A DNA stretch of 64,000 nucleotides, from positions 1 through 64,000 of the forward strand of contig CAYPQD010000004.1 of NCBI GenBank assembly GCA_964412785.1, given 5' to 3'. Under the pieces are notes generated by a model. It did not search any database and was not told where the DNA came from. It was given only the letters and a program-made list of their open reading frames with translations. How positions within the stretch are numbered: position 1 is the stretch's first letter; each line of letters begins with the position of its first letter. The DNA is from UBA5336 sp964412785 (GTDB lineage: Bacteria > Pseudomonadota > Alphaproteobacteria > Caulobacterales > Hyphomonadaceae). Shown one piece after another: positions 8,625-16,085 of this stretch. Position numbers and translations under genes: made by a program.

Positions 8625-8640
8625 CTGGCCTGCTGACGGC

Positions 8641-9186
8641 TCAGAAGCGCGCGGTGCGCTTGAGGACCTCGCCCTCCAGAGCGCTGCACACCGCCTCGGT
8701 CAGCTCGTCCATGGCGGGGGAGAGGGCAGGGTGGCGGCGCGTCGCGAGGCAGGCTTCCACGTGCAGGTTGATCAGCGCATAGTCGGTGCGCGAGACATCG
8801 CTTTCCAGCAGCGTGCAGAGCGAGGCGCACAGGCGCGTCACTGCCGGTCGGCCATAGGTGAGGCCGGCGCCACGAAGGTTGTGGGCGGCGATGAAGAGGG
8901 CGCGGACCTGCTTTTCGCCCGGCTCGCTGGGGCGAAGGGCCGTCCAGGCCTTTGACAGGGCCTTCAGGTCGGCATCGAACCAGCGGTCCGTCGCGGCCGG
9001 CTCGTCGCCACAGGCCGCATCACTGACGTCAGTATCGGGCACCGGCGCAGGCTCTGCGGGCCGGTCGGAGGGCGTGTCGCCTGCCCGGAACCAGGGGAAG
9101 ATGCGGCCCAGATCGGGCGCCGGCGTCGCTTCCTCGGTCCGGCCACGCCGGGCGAGAGGCAGGAGGGATGCAAGAGACTTGACCAT
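8641..9186 (-). CDS. Hpt (histidine phosphotransfer) domain protein
   Basis: From the ATG at 9186 the product is 181 residues: a Pro/Ala-rich, probably disordered N-terminus (about 1-65) followed by a four-helix Hpt domain. The phospho-accepting His is in AAHNLRGAG (His102), followed by a helix containing TRLCASLCTLLE. It has no kinase or receiver domain, so it would work as a shuttle in a multistep phosphorelay with partners encoded elsewhere. An in-frame ATG at 9216 and a GTG at 9258 could extend the N-terminus; neither has a clear ribosome-binding site. It reads in the same direction as nadK, 68 bases downstream of it. Confidence 0.72.
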   Translation of the reverse strand: MVKSLASLLPLARRGRTEEATPAPDLGRIFPWFRAGDTPSDRPAEPAPVPDTDVSDAACGDEPAATDRWFDADLKALSKAWTALRPSEPGEKQVRALFIAAHNLRGAGLTYGRPAVTRLCASLCTLLESDVSRTDYALINLHVEACLATRRHPALSPAMDELTEAVCSALEGEVLKRTARF

Positions 9187-9254
9187 GGTCGGCAGATAGC
9201 AGGAAGGCGTGAACATAGGCTTGCCGCAACCTGGCAAATCGGTTGACGGGCGCG

Positions 9255-10022
9255 TCACACGCCGAACTGCTCATGCAGGATGCGTTCGTCGAGGGCGTGA
9301 CCCGGATCAAAAAGCATTGTCAGCCAGTTGGAGCGCGCTTCGCGGACATTGACGGCGACAACATGGCGGACTTCCTGGTTGTCGGCCGCTGCCGATACGG
9401 GCCGGCGGCCTGGCTCCTGCACCTCGATCCGCACGCGCGCGTCCTCGCGCAGCAGGGCGCCGCGCCAGCGCCGCGGGCGGAACGGGCTGATCGGGGTCAG
9501 CGCCAGCAGGTTGGCACCGATCGGCAGGATCGGCCCGTGGGCGGACAGGTTGTAGGCGGTCGAACCGGCGGGTGTTGCAACCATCACCCCGTCGCAGGCA
9601 AGCTCGGGCATGCGCTCGCGGTCATCGACGAGGATTCGCAGGCGCGCGGTCTGGGCCGTCTGGCGCAGCAGCGAGACCTCATTGATGGCAAGTCGCTCGA
9701 TGGTGTCCCCCTCAACCGTGCGCGCGCTCATGCGCAGGGGGAAGATCGTCGCCTTCTCCGCCCGGTCGAGACGTTCAGGCAGGTCGTCCTCATCGTACTC
9801 GTTCATCAGGAAGCCGACGGTCCCGCGGTTCATGCCATAGACCGGCTTGTGGTCGTCAAAGCGGCGGCGCAGGGCATCGAGCATGCCGCCATCGCCGCCA
9901 AGGGCGACAATCACATCCGCCTCGTCCTCGTCGGCCTGGCCATAGCGGCGCGTCAGGACGGCCTTCGCCTCCTGGGCTTGTGGGCGCTGTGAGGCGACAA
10001 AGCAGAGTCGGGTGGTGACCAT
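9255..10022 (-). CDS. nadK: NAD kinase
   Basis: The 255-residue protein has the NAD kinase GGDG loop at residues 42-45 (ALGGDGGMLDALR), the YGMNRGTVGFLMNEY segment and the nucleotide-binding ATPAGSTAYNLSAHGP block. A conserved LTPISPFRPRRWRG segment follows. It phosphorylates NAD to NADP using ATP or polyphosphate in the cytosol. The length is the short form usual in alphaproteobacteria. The start codon is ATG. The divergent class II aldolase gene begins 117 bases away. Confidence 0.95.
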   Translation of the reverse strand: MVTTRLCFVASQRPQAQEAKAVLTRRYGQADEDEADVIVALGGDGGMLDALRRRFDDHKPVYGMNRGTVGFLMNEYDEDDLPERLDRAEKATIFPLRMSARTVEGDTIERLAINEVSLLRQTAQTARLRILVDDRERMPELACDGVMVATPAGSTAYNLSAHGPILPIGANLLALTPISPFRPRRWRGALLREDARVRIEVQEPGRRPVSAAADNQEVRHVVAVNVREARSNWLTMLFDPGHALDERILHEQFGV

Positions 10023-10138
10023 GCCCCATGTCGCGCGCAGGCGCGCAGCGCGTCAAGCGCCGTCCTTTCGAGCCATCTGGCGCTCGGCTGCCCGCTGGCT
10101 TATCCTGTACCGGAGAAAACCGTGACAGGAGGAAAAGC

Positions 10139-10915
10139 ATGGCCGATGACATGACTCCAATCAGCATGAAGGAGCGCGTCAGCGCGGATGAGTGGAAGGC
10201 GCGGCTAGATCTTGCCGCCATGTACCGCCTGACGGCGCTGCATGGCTGGGACGACATGATCTTCACCCATATCAGCCACCGGGTGCCCGGGCCGGAGCAT
10301 CATTTCCTGATCAACCCGTATGGTCTGTTCTTCGACGAGATCACTGCGTCCTCTCTGGTGAAGGTCGACCTTGACGGGACGATTGTCGAGGAGACGCCCT
10401 ATTTCATCAATCCGGCTGGCTTTACCATCCACTCCGCGATCCATGCCGCGCGCGAGGATGCGCAGGTTGTCATGCACCTGCATACCGATCAGGGAGTCGC
10501 CGTCTCGGCGCAGGCCGACGGCCTTTTGCCGATCAGCCAGACGGCCATGATCGTGCGAGAGGATGTCGCCTATCACGATTATGAGGGCGTCGCCCTGGAT
10601 CTGGACGAGCGCGAGCGACTCGTTGCGGACCTCGGACCGGCGAAATCCAGCATGATCCTGCGCAACCATGGCACGCTGACCTGCGGTGAGACCGCCGCGC
10701 TTGCCTTTACACGCATGTTCTTCCTGGAGCGTGCGTGCAAGATGCAGGTGATGGCGCTCTCGGCAGGGCGCGAGAGGGTGCTGGAATGCGGCGAGGACAT
10801 CCAGCAGAAGGTTGCCGGCCAGGGCTCCGGCGGGCTTGCTACCCTGACGGAGAGGCTGATCTGGCCGGGTCTGCTGCGCAAGCTGGATCGCGAGAGTCCG
10901 GGCTATGACATCTGA
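10139..10915 (+). CDS. Class II aldolase/adducin family protein
   Basis: From the ATG at 10139, preceded by a strong AGGAGG, the product is 258 residues. Zinc-site histidines appear in VVMHLHTDQG, and a second conserved block is RNHGTLTCGET, both typical of class II aldolase/adducin proteins. AAMYRLTALHGWDDMIFTHIS is the usual N-terminal block. The closest-looking members are broad-range bacterial homologues often annotated only at family level; fuculose-type aldolase activity should not be assumed. The gap to hemA contains competing hairpins and a T-rich tract at 10973-11014 that may end this transcript. Confidence 0.85.
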   Translation: MADDMTPISMKERVSADEWKARLDLAAMYRLTALHGWDDMIFTHISHRVPGPEHHFLINPYGLFFDEITASSLVKVDLDGTIVEETPYFINPAGFTIHSAIHAAREDAQVVMHLHTDQGVAVSAQADGLLPISQTAMIVREDVAYHDYEGVALDLDERERLVADLGPAKSSMILRNHGTLTCGETAALAFTRMFFLERACKMQVMALSAGRERVLECGEDIQQKVAGQGSGGLATLTERLIWPGLLRKLDRESPGYDI

Positions 10916-10972
10916 GGCCGGAGCCGGGGCGCGCCCTGACACGCCCCGCGAGCGCAGGCACCGCAGGGACTG

Positions 10973-11014
10973 CGCGGGACATAGTGTCCCGCGTGCAGGT
11001 GCGGGCTTTGTTTT
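10973..11014 (+). promoter_or_regulatory. Mutually exclusive hairpins and terminator-like tract ahead of hemA
   Basis: A perfect 9-bp hairpin (10973-10981 with 10985-10993, loop TAG) shares the bases CCCGC (10988-10992) with a second stem, CCCGC/GCGGG (11001-11005), which is followed by CTTTGTTTT. The two folds cannot coexist. This is the geometry of an attenuator, or of a simple terminator for the aldolase gene with an alternative fold. The terminator stem is only 5 bp, so strength is uncertain. Confidence 0.45.
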
Positions 11015-11074
11015 GCGGGCCAGCTGACACACTTTCTCGCTCGCACACGCCTGACGCCCCATGGGATATTGCCG

Positions 11075-12292
11075 ATGAAGCATCTGAAAGCCTTCGAGGA
11101 CGCTCTGGAAACTATCCGCGATGAGGGGCGCTACCGCGTGTTTGTCGATTTGCATCGCCATCGTGGCCGGTTCCCGAGGGCAACCGCCCGTTTTGAGGAT
11201 TGCGAGCGCGAGGTGACGGTCTGGTGCTCCAATGATTATCTCGGTATGGGCCAGGACGCCGATGTCATTGCCGCCATGCATGCGGCGATTGACAGCTTTG
11301 GCGCAGGCTCGGGCGGCACGCGGAACATTTCCGGCACGACACGTTATCATGTGGACCTGGAGGCGGAGCTTGCCGACCTGCATGGCAAGAGCGGGGCGCT
11401 GCTCTTCACCTCCGGTTATGTGGCAAATGACGCGACGCTTGCAACCCTCGGCAGGATCCTGCCGGGGTTGATCATCTACTCAGATGCGCTGAACCACGCC
11501 TCCATGATCGAGGGCATCCGCCGTTCCGGCGCCGACCGTCGGATCTTCCGGCACAATGATGTCGAACACCTGCGTGCTCTGGTGGACAATGATGACCCGG
11601 ACCGGCCGAAACTGATCGCGTTCGAGAGCGTCTATTCCATGGACGGCGATTTCGGTCCGATCGCGGAGATCTGCGACCTCGCCGATGAGGTGAATGCGCT
11701 GACCTATCTCGACGAGGTCCACGCGGTCGGCCTTTATGGCGCGGAAGGCGCGGGCGTAGCCCAGCGCGACGAGGAGATGGCGCGCATCGACATCATCGAG
11801 GGCACGCTCGGCAAGGCGTTCGGCGTGATGGGCGGCTATATCGCCGCGGAGTCGATCATGGTGGATGCGATCCGCTCCATGGCGTCGGGGTTCATCTTTA
11901 CCACCTCCACCTGCCCCGTGATGGCCGCCGGCGCGCTTGCCAGCGTGAGAAAACTGCGCAGCGATGCCGGACAGGCGCTGCGGGCGGCGCACCAGGCTCA
12001 GGCGGCACTGCTGAAGGCGAAGTTCCGTGATGCCGGATTGCCGGTGATGGAAAGTGCCTCGCATATCGTGCCGCTTCTCGTCGGCGACCCGGAGCGCTGC
12101 AAGGCGCTGTCGGACACGCTTCTGTTCGACTTCGGACTCTATGTTCAGCCGATCAATTATCCGACGGTTCCGCGCGGCACGGAACGGTTGCGCTTCACGC
12201 CGAGCCCGGTCCACACCGCAGCGATGATGGATGAGCTGATTGCGGCAATCCTGGCGGTCTGGAAACAGCTGGGTCTCGACGAGGCCGCCTGA
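11075..12292 (+). CDS. hemA: 5-aminolevulinate synthase
   Basis: The 405-residue PLP enzyme condenses glycine with succinyl-CoA to 5-aminolevulinate, the first step of haem synthesis in alphaproteobacteria. Visible family marks are WCSNDYLGMG, the substrate segment GAGSGGTRNISGT, YLDEVHAVGLYG, and the Schiff-base lysine Lys247 in EGTLGKAFG. Length is standard. I start at ATG 11075 because the alternative TTG at 11069 adds only two residues. The leader carries the possible attenuator at 10973-11014. It is convergent with mucR, and a bidirectional terminator lies between them. Confidence 0.95.
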   Translation: MKHLKAFEDALETIRDEGRYRVFVDLHRHRGRFPRATARFEDCEREVTVWCSNDYLGMGQDADVIAAMHAAIDSFGAGSGGTRNISGTTRYHVDLEAELADLHGKSGALLFTSGYVANDATLATLGRILPGLIIYSDALNHASMIEGIRRSGADRRIFRHNDVEHLRALVDNDDPDRPKLIAFESVYSMDGDFGPIAEICDLADEVNALTYLDEVHAVGLYGAEGAGVAQRDEEMARIDIIEGTLGKAFGVMGGYIAAESIMVDAIRSMASGFIFTTSTCPVMAAGALASVRKLRSDAGQALRAAHQAQAALLKAKFRDAGLPVMESASHIVPLLVGDPERCKALSDTLLFDFGLYVQPINYPTVPRGTERLRFTPSPVHTAAMMDELIAAILAVWKQLGLDEAA

Positions 12293-12311
12293 GCCATGCC
12301 GCCGCGCAGAC

Positions 12312-12346
12312 AAAAGGGCGGGAACCCCTCGTGGCCCCGCCCTTTG
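12312..12346. terminator. Bidirectional intrinsic terminator between hemA and mucR
   Basis: Perfect 10-bp arms AAAGGGCGGG (12313-12322) and CCCGCCCTTT (12336-12345) sit between two convergent genes. Read on the + strand the stem ends in TTT; on the - strand it ends in TTTTG. Confidence 0.85.
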
Positions 12347-12370
12347 GTCAGGTGGTCTGCGGTCGGCGCG

Positions 12371-12772
12371 CTATTCGGCTTTCTTGCGACCAAGACCGAT
12401 CTGCTTGGCGAACTCCGAGCGTTGCTTGGCGTAGTTCGGTGCGACCATCGGATAGTCGGCCGGCAGGCCCCAGCGAGCGCGGTACTCTTCCGGCGTCATG
12501 TTGTAGCGTGAGCGCAGATAACGCTTCAGCATCTTCAGCTTGCGCCCATCTTCAAGGCAGATGATATGGTTTGCGGTCACCGACTTGCCGACCGGCACAG
12601 CAGGCTCCGGGCGGACGTCTTCAGAATCGCCATTACCCTGCAGGCCACGAATCGTGTCGTGCACAGAACGGATCAATTCAGGGAGGGCGGATGAGGGCAG
12701 AGGGTTGTTGGATACAAAGGATGCCACGATACGGGTTGTCATATCGAGGCGTTCAGCGTGGTCTTCTTCCAT
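12371..12772 (-). CDS. mucR: MucR/Ros family transcriptional regulator lacking zinc-site histidines
   Basis: The 133-residue protein has the MucR oligomerising N-terminus (TTRIVASFVSNN...LPELIRSVH) and the DNA-binding module ICLEDGRKLKMLKRYL...YNMTPEEYRARWGLPADYPMVAPNY. MucR proteins bind AT-rich DNA as higher-order oligomers and act like H-NS, tuning cell-cycle, motility and surface genes. Cys72 and Asp75 are present, but the positions that are His in Ros are Tyr85 and Tyr90, so the zinc site seems lost. The ATG at 12772 has ATAGGAG seven bases upstream; longer in-frame starts lack this. The AT-rich region upstream may be an autoregulatory target. Confidence 0.92.
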   Translation of the reverse strand: MEEDHAERLDMTTRIVASFVSNNPLPSSALPELIRSVHDTIRGLQGNGDSEDVRPEPAVPVGKSVTANHIICLEDGRKLKMLKRYLRSRYNMTPEEYRARWGLPADYPMVAPNYAKQRSEFAKQIGLGRKKAE

Positions 12773-12816
12773 TTCGAATCTCCTATCACGTTCCCATCTT
12801 AATGAGATCGCCGGGT

Positions 12817-12831
12817 TTACCAAGTATTTAA
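12817..12831 (-). promoter_or_regulatory. Near-consensus CtrA-type site upstream of mucR
   Basis: Read on the mucR strand this is TTAA-N7-GTAA, one base from TTAA-N7-TTAA, 45 bases before the mucR ATG. It is the same variant (GTAA half) as at 5731-5745. It lies inside an AT-rich patch (about 12800-12900) that stands out from the GC-rich surroundings. Confidence 0.4.
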
Positions 12832-13014
12832 ACGACCAAGAAAGTCCTTCAAGTAGGGAAAGCCTGAGAACCTCTTATAAAATTCAGCTTTCGTTGAATT
12901 GCGGGCAATCTTCCCGTATTCCGCGATAGTTGTTTCTGCTCAGCCGGGATGCGCTTGCCGCATCGAAATGGTGACCATAAGACATAGGTGTGCCCCAAGT
13001 AAGGAGAGACAGCG

Positions 13015-14328
13015 ATGCCAGACACTGCTTCACCGACCGGGCTCGCCCAGGCTGCGTTCTTCACCGAGCCGCTTGAGGCGCGCGACCCGGAACTCTTCGC
13101 CGCGATTGCGAAGGAAGAGACCCGCCAGCAGACGCAGATCGAGCTGATCGCGTCTGAGAACATCGTCTCGCGCGCCGTCCTGGAGGCGCAGGGCTCGGTC
13201 CTGACCAACAAGTATGCCGAGGGCTATCCCGGCCGGCGCTATTATGGCGGTTGCGAATTTGTCGATATCGCCGAGAAGCTGGCAATCGATCGGGCGACGC
13301 AGCTGTTCCAGTGCGGCTTTGCCAATGTCCAGCCAAATTCCGGCAGCCAGGCGAACCAGGCGGTCTTCATGGCGCTCCTGCAGCCGGGCGAGACAATTCT
13401 CGGCATGAGCCTCGCCGCCGGGGGGCACCTGACCCATGGCGCGAAACCCAACCAGTCGGGCAAATGGTTCAACGCTGTCCAGTATGGCGTACGCCGTGAG
13501 GATGACCTGATCGACTTCGACGAGGTTGCCCGGCTCGCCGACGCCCACCGGCCAAGGCTGATCATTGCCGGCGGCTCGGCCTATCCGCGACAGATCGATT
13601 TTGCCCGCTTCCGGGAAATTGCCGATGCGGTCGGGGCCTACCTGCTCGTCGACATGGCCCACTTTGCCGGGCTGGTCGCCGGCGGAGTGCACCCAAATCC
13701 GCTCGACCATGCACATGTGGCGACGACGACGACCCACAAGACCCTCCGCGGGCCTCGCGGCGGGATGGTGCTGACAAATGACGAGGCGATAGCCAGGAAG
13801 GTCAACGCCTCGGTCTTTCCCGGACTGCAGGGCGGTCCGCTGATGCACGTCATTGCCGCCAAGGCCGTCGCGTTTGGCGAGGCGCTGGACCCCTCCTTCC
13901 GGGCGTATGCCAGGCAGGTGATCGACAATGCCCGCGCCATGGCGGCAGCCTGCGCCGAAACCGGCCTCGATCTCGTCTCCGGCGGCACGGACACCCATGT
14001 CGCACTGATCGATCTCAGGCCAAAGGGCGTGAAGGGCAACGCGGCCGAGGCGGCGCTGGAGCGCGCCCACATCACCTGCAACAAGAACGGGGTGCCGTTT
14101 GATCCGGAGAAGCCGGCGGTGACCAGCGGCATCCGCGTCGGCTCACCGGCTGGCACCACGCGGGGCTTCGGGCAAGCGGAGTTCCGCCAGGTCGGCCTGT
14201 GGATCGGCGAGGTGGTCGAAGCGTTGGCTTCGGGTCGCGACACGGCGGACGTGGAAGCGGCGGTCCGCGAGCAGGTGATCGCCCTGACCGGCGACTTTCC
14301 GATCTATGAGGGGCTCGGCCTGAAGTGA
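13015..14328 (+). CDS. glyA: Serine hydroxymethyltransferase
   Basis: The 437-residue PLP enzyme interconverts serine and glycine and supplies 5,10-methylene-tetrahydrofolate. Family blocks are LIASENIVS, the YAEGYPGRRYYGG substrate loop, NVQPNSGSQAN, and the PLP lysine Lys242 in TTTTHKTLRGPRGG. An AAGGAGAG site precedes the ATG. It heads the cluster glyA-nrdR-ribD-ribE-ribBA-ribH-nusB-thiL, with coupled starts: its stop overlaps the GTG of nrdR by four bases. Glycine supply next to hemA, on the other side of mucR, may be coincidental. Confidence 0.97.
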   Translation: MPDTASPTGLAQAAFFTEPLEARDPELFAAIAKEETRQQTQIELIASENIVSRAVLEAQGSVLTNKYAEGYPGRRYYGGCEFVDIAEKLAIDRATQLFQCGFANVQPNSGSQANQAVFMALLQPGETILGMSLAAGGHLTHGAKPNQSGKWFNAVQYGVRREDDLIDFDEVARLADAHRPRLIIAGGSAYPRQIDFARFREIADAVGAYLLVDMAHFAGLVAGGVHPNPLDHAHVATTTTHKTLRGPRGGMVLTNDEAIARKVNASVFPGLQGGPLMHVIAAKAVAFGEALDPSFRAYARQVIDNARAMAAACAETGLDLVSGGTDTHVALIDLRPKGVKGNAAEAALERAHITCNKNGVPFDPEKPAVTSGIRVGSPAGTTRGFGQAEFRQVGLWIGEVVEALASGRDTADVEAAVREQVIALTGDFPIYEGLGLK

Positions 14329-14789
14329 GATGTCCGTTCTGCGGCGCAGACAATACGGCGGTGAAGGATTCCCGGCCGGCTGAGGACAACAATGTTGTCC
14401 GCCGGCGCCGGGCATGCGAGCGCTGCGGCGGGCGGTTCACCACATTCGAGCGGGTGCAGCTGCGCGAGATCACTGTGATCAAGCGCGACGGCCGGCGTGT
14501 GGCGTTCGACCGTGACAAGCTGCTGCGCTCTGTGTCGATCGCCCTGCGCAAGCGTCCGGTGGAGCCCGAGCAGCTTGACCAGATCGTCTCCGGCATCGCC
14601 CGCAATCTGGAAAGCAGCGGTGATCCCGAGGTCGAGTCGGGCCGGATCGGCGAACTTGTCATGGCCGCCCTGCGCGGTATCGATCCGGTGGGCTATGTCC
14701 GCTACGCGAGCGTTTACAAGGACTTCAACGACCCGTCCGAGTTTGCGAAATTCGTGGACAGCGCCAAGTTCGAGGCCGCCGGGGAATGA
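14325..14789 (+). CDS. nrdR: Transcriptional repressor NrdR
   Basis: The 154-residue protein starts MRCPFCG. Its zinc ribbon uses Cys3 and Cys6 plus the CERCGGRF pair near 31-34, followed by an ATP-cone domain (VIKRDGRRVAFDRDKLLRS...). NrdR senses dATP/ATP and represses ribonucleotide reductase genes. The start is GTG at 14325, inside the GTGA overlap with the glyA stop; an ATG at 14330 is out of frame, so GTG is the only start giving the ribbon. The stop overlaps the start of the next gene (ATGA). Confidence 0.96.
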   Translation: MRCPFCGADNTAVKDSRPAEDNNVVRRRRACERCGGRFTTFERVQLREITVIKRDGRRVAFDRDKLLRSVSIALRKRPVEPEQLDQIVSGIARNLESSGDPEVESGRIGELVMAALRGIDPVGYVRYASVYKDFNDPSEFAKFVDSAKFEAAGE

Positions 14790-15436
14790 GCCGACCTGCC
14801 GTCACCCTCAAGATTGCAACCTCGCTTGACGGGCGGATTGCCCTCGCTGACGGCACCAGCCAGTGGATCACCGGGCCGGAGGCACGCGCGCGCTCCCACC
14901 AGTTCCGCGCGGGGCACGACGCCGTGCTCGTCGGTATCGGCACCGTGCTTGCCGATGACCCGCTCCTGACGGCGCGCACCGTGCCGCTGCCAGACCGCCA
15001 GCCAGTTCGAATCATCGCCGATTCGCAGGGGCGCACGCCGCCATCGGGGCGGCTGCTCGCCAGCATCGATGTCGGCCCGGTGGTGATTGCGACCGCCGGC
15101 GCGTCGCCGCTGGCGCTCCGGGAAGCGGGCGCTCAGATCTGGAATTGCGGCGGGTCGGACGGCCAGGTCAGCCCGGTGGAGCTGCTGCGCCGAGCGGAGG
15201 TGGAAGGCATCGCCACGGTGATGCTGGAGGGTGGAGGCCAGCTCGCCGCGTCCTTCATCCGCGCCGGGCTGGTCGACCGGCTGGAATGGTTTCGCGCGCC
15301 CATCCTGATCGGCGCTGACGGCCTGCCAGCGATCGCGGCCCTCGGCCTGACCGGGATCGCTGCTGCGGCGCGCTGGCGCCCTGTCGCAACGGAAGTGATT
15401 GGGGACGACCGGCTCGATCGCTATATCCGCGCCTGA
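14786..15436 (+). CDS. RibD C-terminal reductase-domain protein (no deaminase domain)
   Basis: The 216-residue protein consists only of the pyrimidine reductase half of RibD: VTLKIATSLDGRIAL, SQWITGPEARARSHQFRAGHDAVLVGIGTVLADDP, and VMLEGGGQLAASFI. Bifunctional RibD is about 360 residues and carries an N-terminal zinc deaminase with HAE and PCxxxGxxPPC motifs, which is absent here; the upstream 460 bases are fully occupied by nrdR. It should carry out the NADPH-dependent reduction step of riboflavin synthesis, with deamination supplied from elsewhere. It is tightly packed between nrdR (4-base overlap) and ribE. Confidence 0.88.
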   Translation: MSRPAVTLKIATSLDGRIALADGTSQWITGPEARARSHQFRAGHDAVLVGIGTVLADDPLLTARTVPLPDRQPVRIIADSQGRTPPSGRLLASIDVGPVVIATAGASPLALREAGAQIWNCGGSDGQVSPVELLRRAEVEGIATVMLEGGGQLAASFIRAGLVDRLEWFRAPILIGADGLPAIAALGLTGIAAAARWRPVATEVIGDDRLDRYIRA

Positions 15437-15455
15437 AGAAAGGAAGGCTCAGCGC

Positions 15456-16085
15456 ATGTTCACAGGCCTCGTCCGCGATGTCGGGACGATCACGAAAGCC
15501 GCGCACCGCGACGGGCTGACCCGGTTCGAGGTCGAGAGCGCGTTCGCGCCAGCGCACGTCGAGACCGGCGCCTCGATTCTGCATTCCGGGGTCTGCCTCA
15601 CCGTGGTCGAGCATGGCGCTAGGGAAAGCGGGCGCGCCTGGTGGGCGGTCGAGGCCGTGCCTGAGACCCTGTCGAAGACCATCCTTGGCGGCTGGCATGC
15701 CGGCAGCCGGGTCAATCTTGAACCCTCGCTCCGGCTCGGCGATGAGCTTGGCGGGCATTTCGTGTTCGGCCATGTGGACGCGGTCGGCGAAATCGTCTCG
15801 GTGACGCCTGAGGGCGAGAGCCACCGCCTGACGATCCGCCCGCCCGCGGCGATTGCGCGCTATTTCGCGGCCAAGGGATCAGCTGCCGTCGACGGCGTCT
15901 CGCTCACCGTGGCCGCGGCGCACGCCAATGGCGATTTCGATCTCGCCATCATCCCGCACACCTGGGCAGTGACGACCCTCCGCGATCGTGTGCCGGGCGA
16001 CTGGGTCAACCTCGAAATCGACATGCTGGCCCGCTATGTCGCGCGCATGGTCGGGGCCGATTCGCCCGGTGAGGGAGCGCCATGA
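15456..16085 (+). CDS. ribE: Riboflavin synthase, alpha subunit
   Basis: The 209-residue protein begins MFTGLVRDVGTI and contains two homologous lumazine-binding halves: SILHSGVCLTVVEHG in the first and SAAVDGVSLTVAAAH in the second. It dismutates two 6,7-dimethyl-8-ribityllumazine molecules to riboflavin. The ATG at 15456 has AAGGAAGG upstream and gives the canonical N-terminus; an in-frame start at 15399 would run back into ribD. Its stop overlaps the ATG of ribBA by four bases. Confidence 0.96.
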   Translation: MFTGLVRDVGTITKAAHRDGLTRFEVESAFAPAHVETGASILHSGVCLTVVEHGARESGRAWWAVEAVPETLSKTILGGWHAGSRVNLEPSLRLGDELGGHFVFGHVDAVGEIVSVTPEGESHRLTIRPPAAIARYFAAKGSAAVDGVSLTVAAAHANGDFDLAIIPHTWAVTTLRDRVPGDWVNLEIDMLARYVARMVGADSPGEGAP

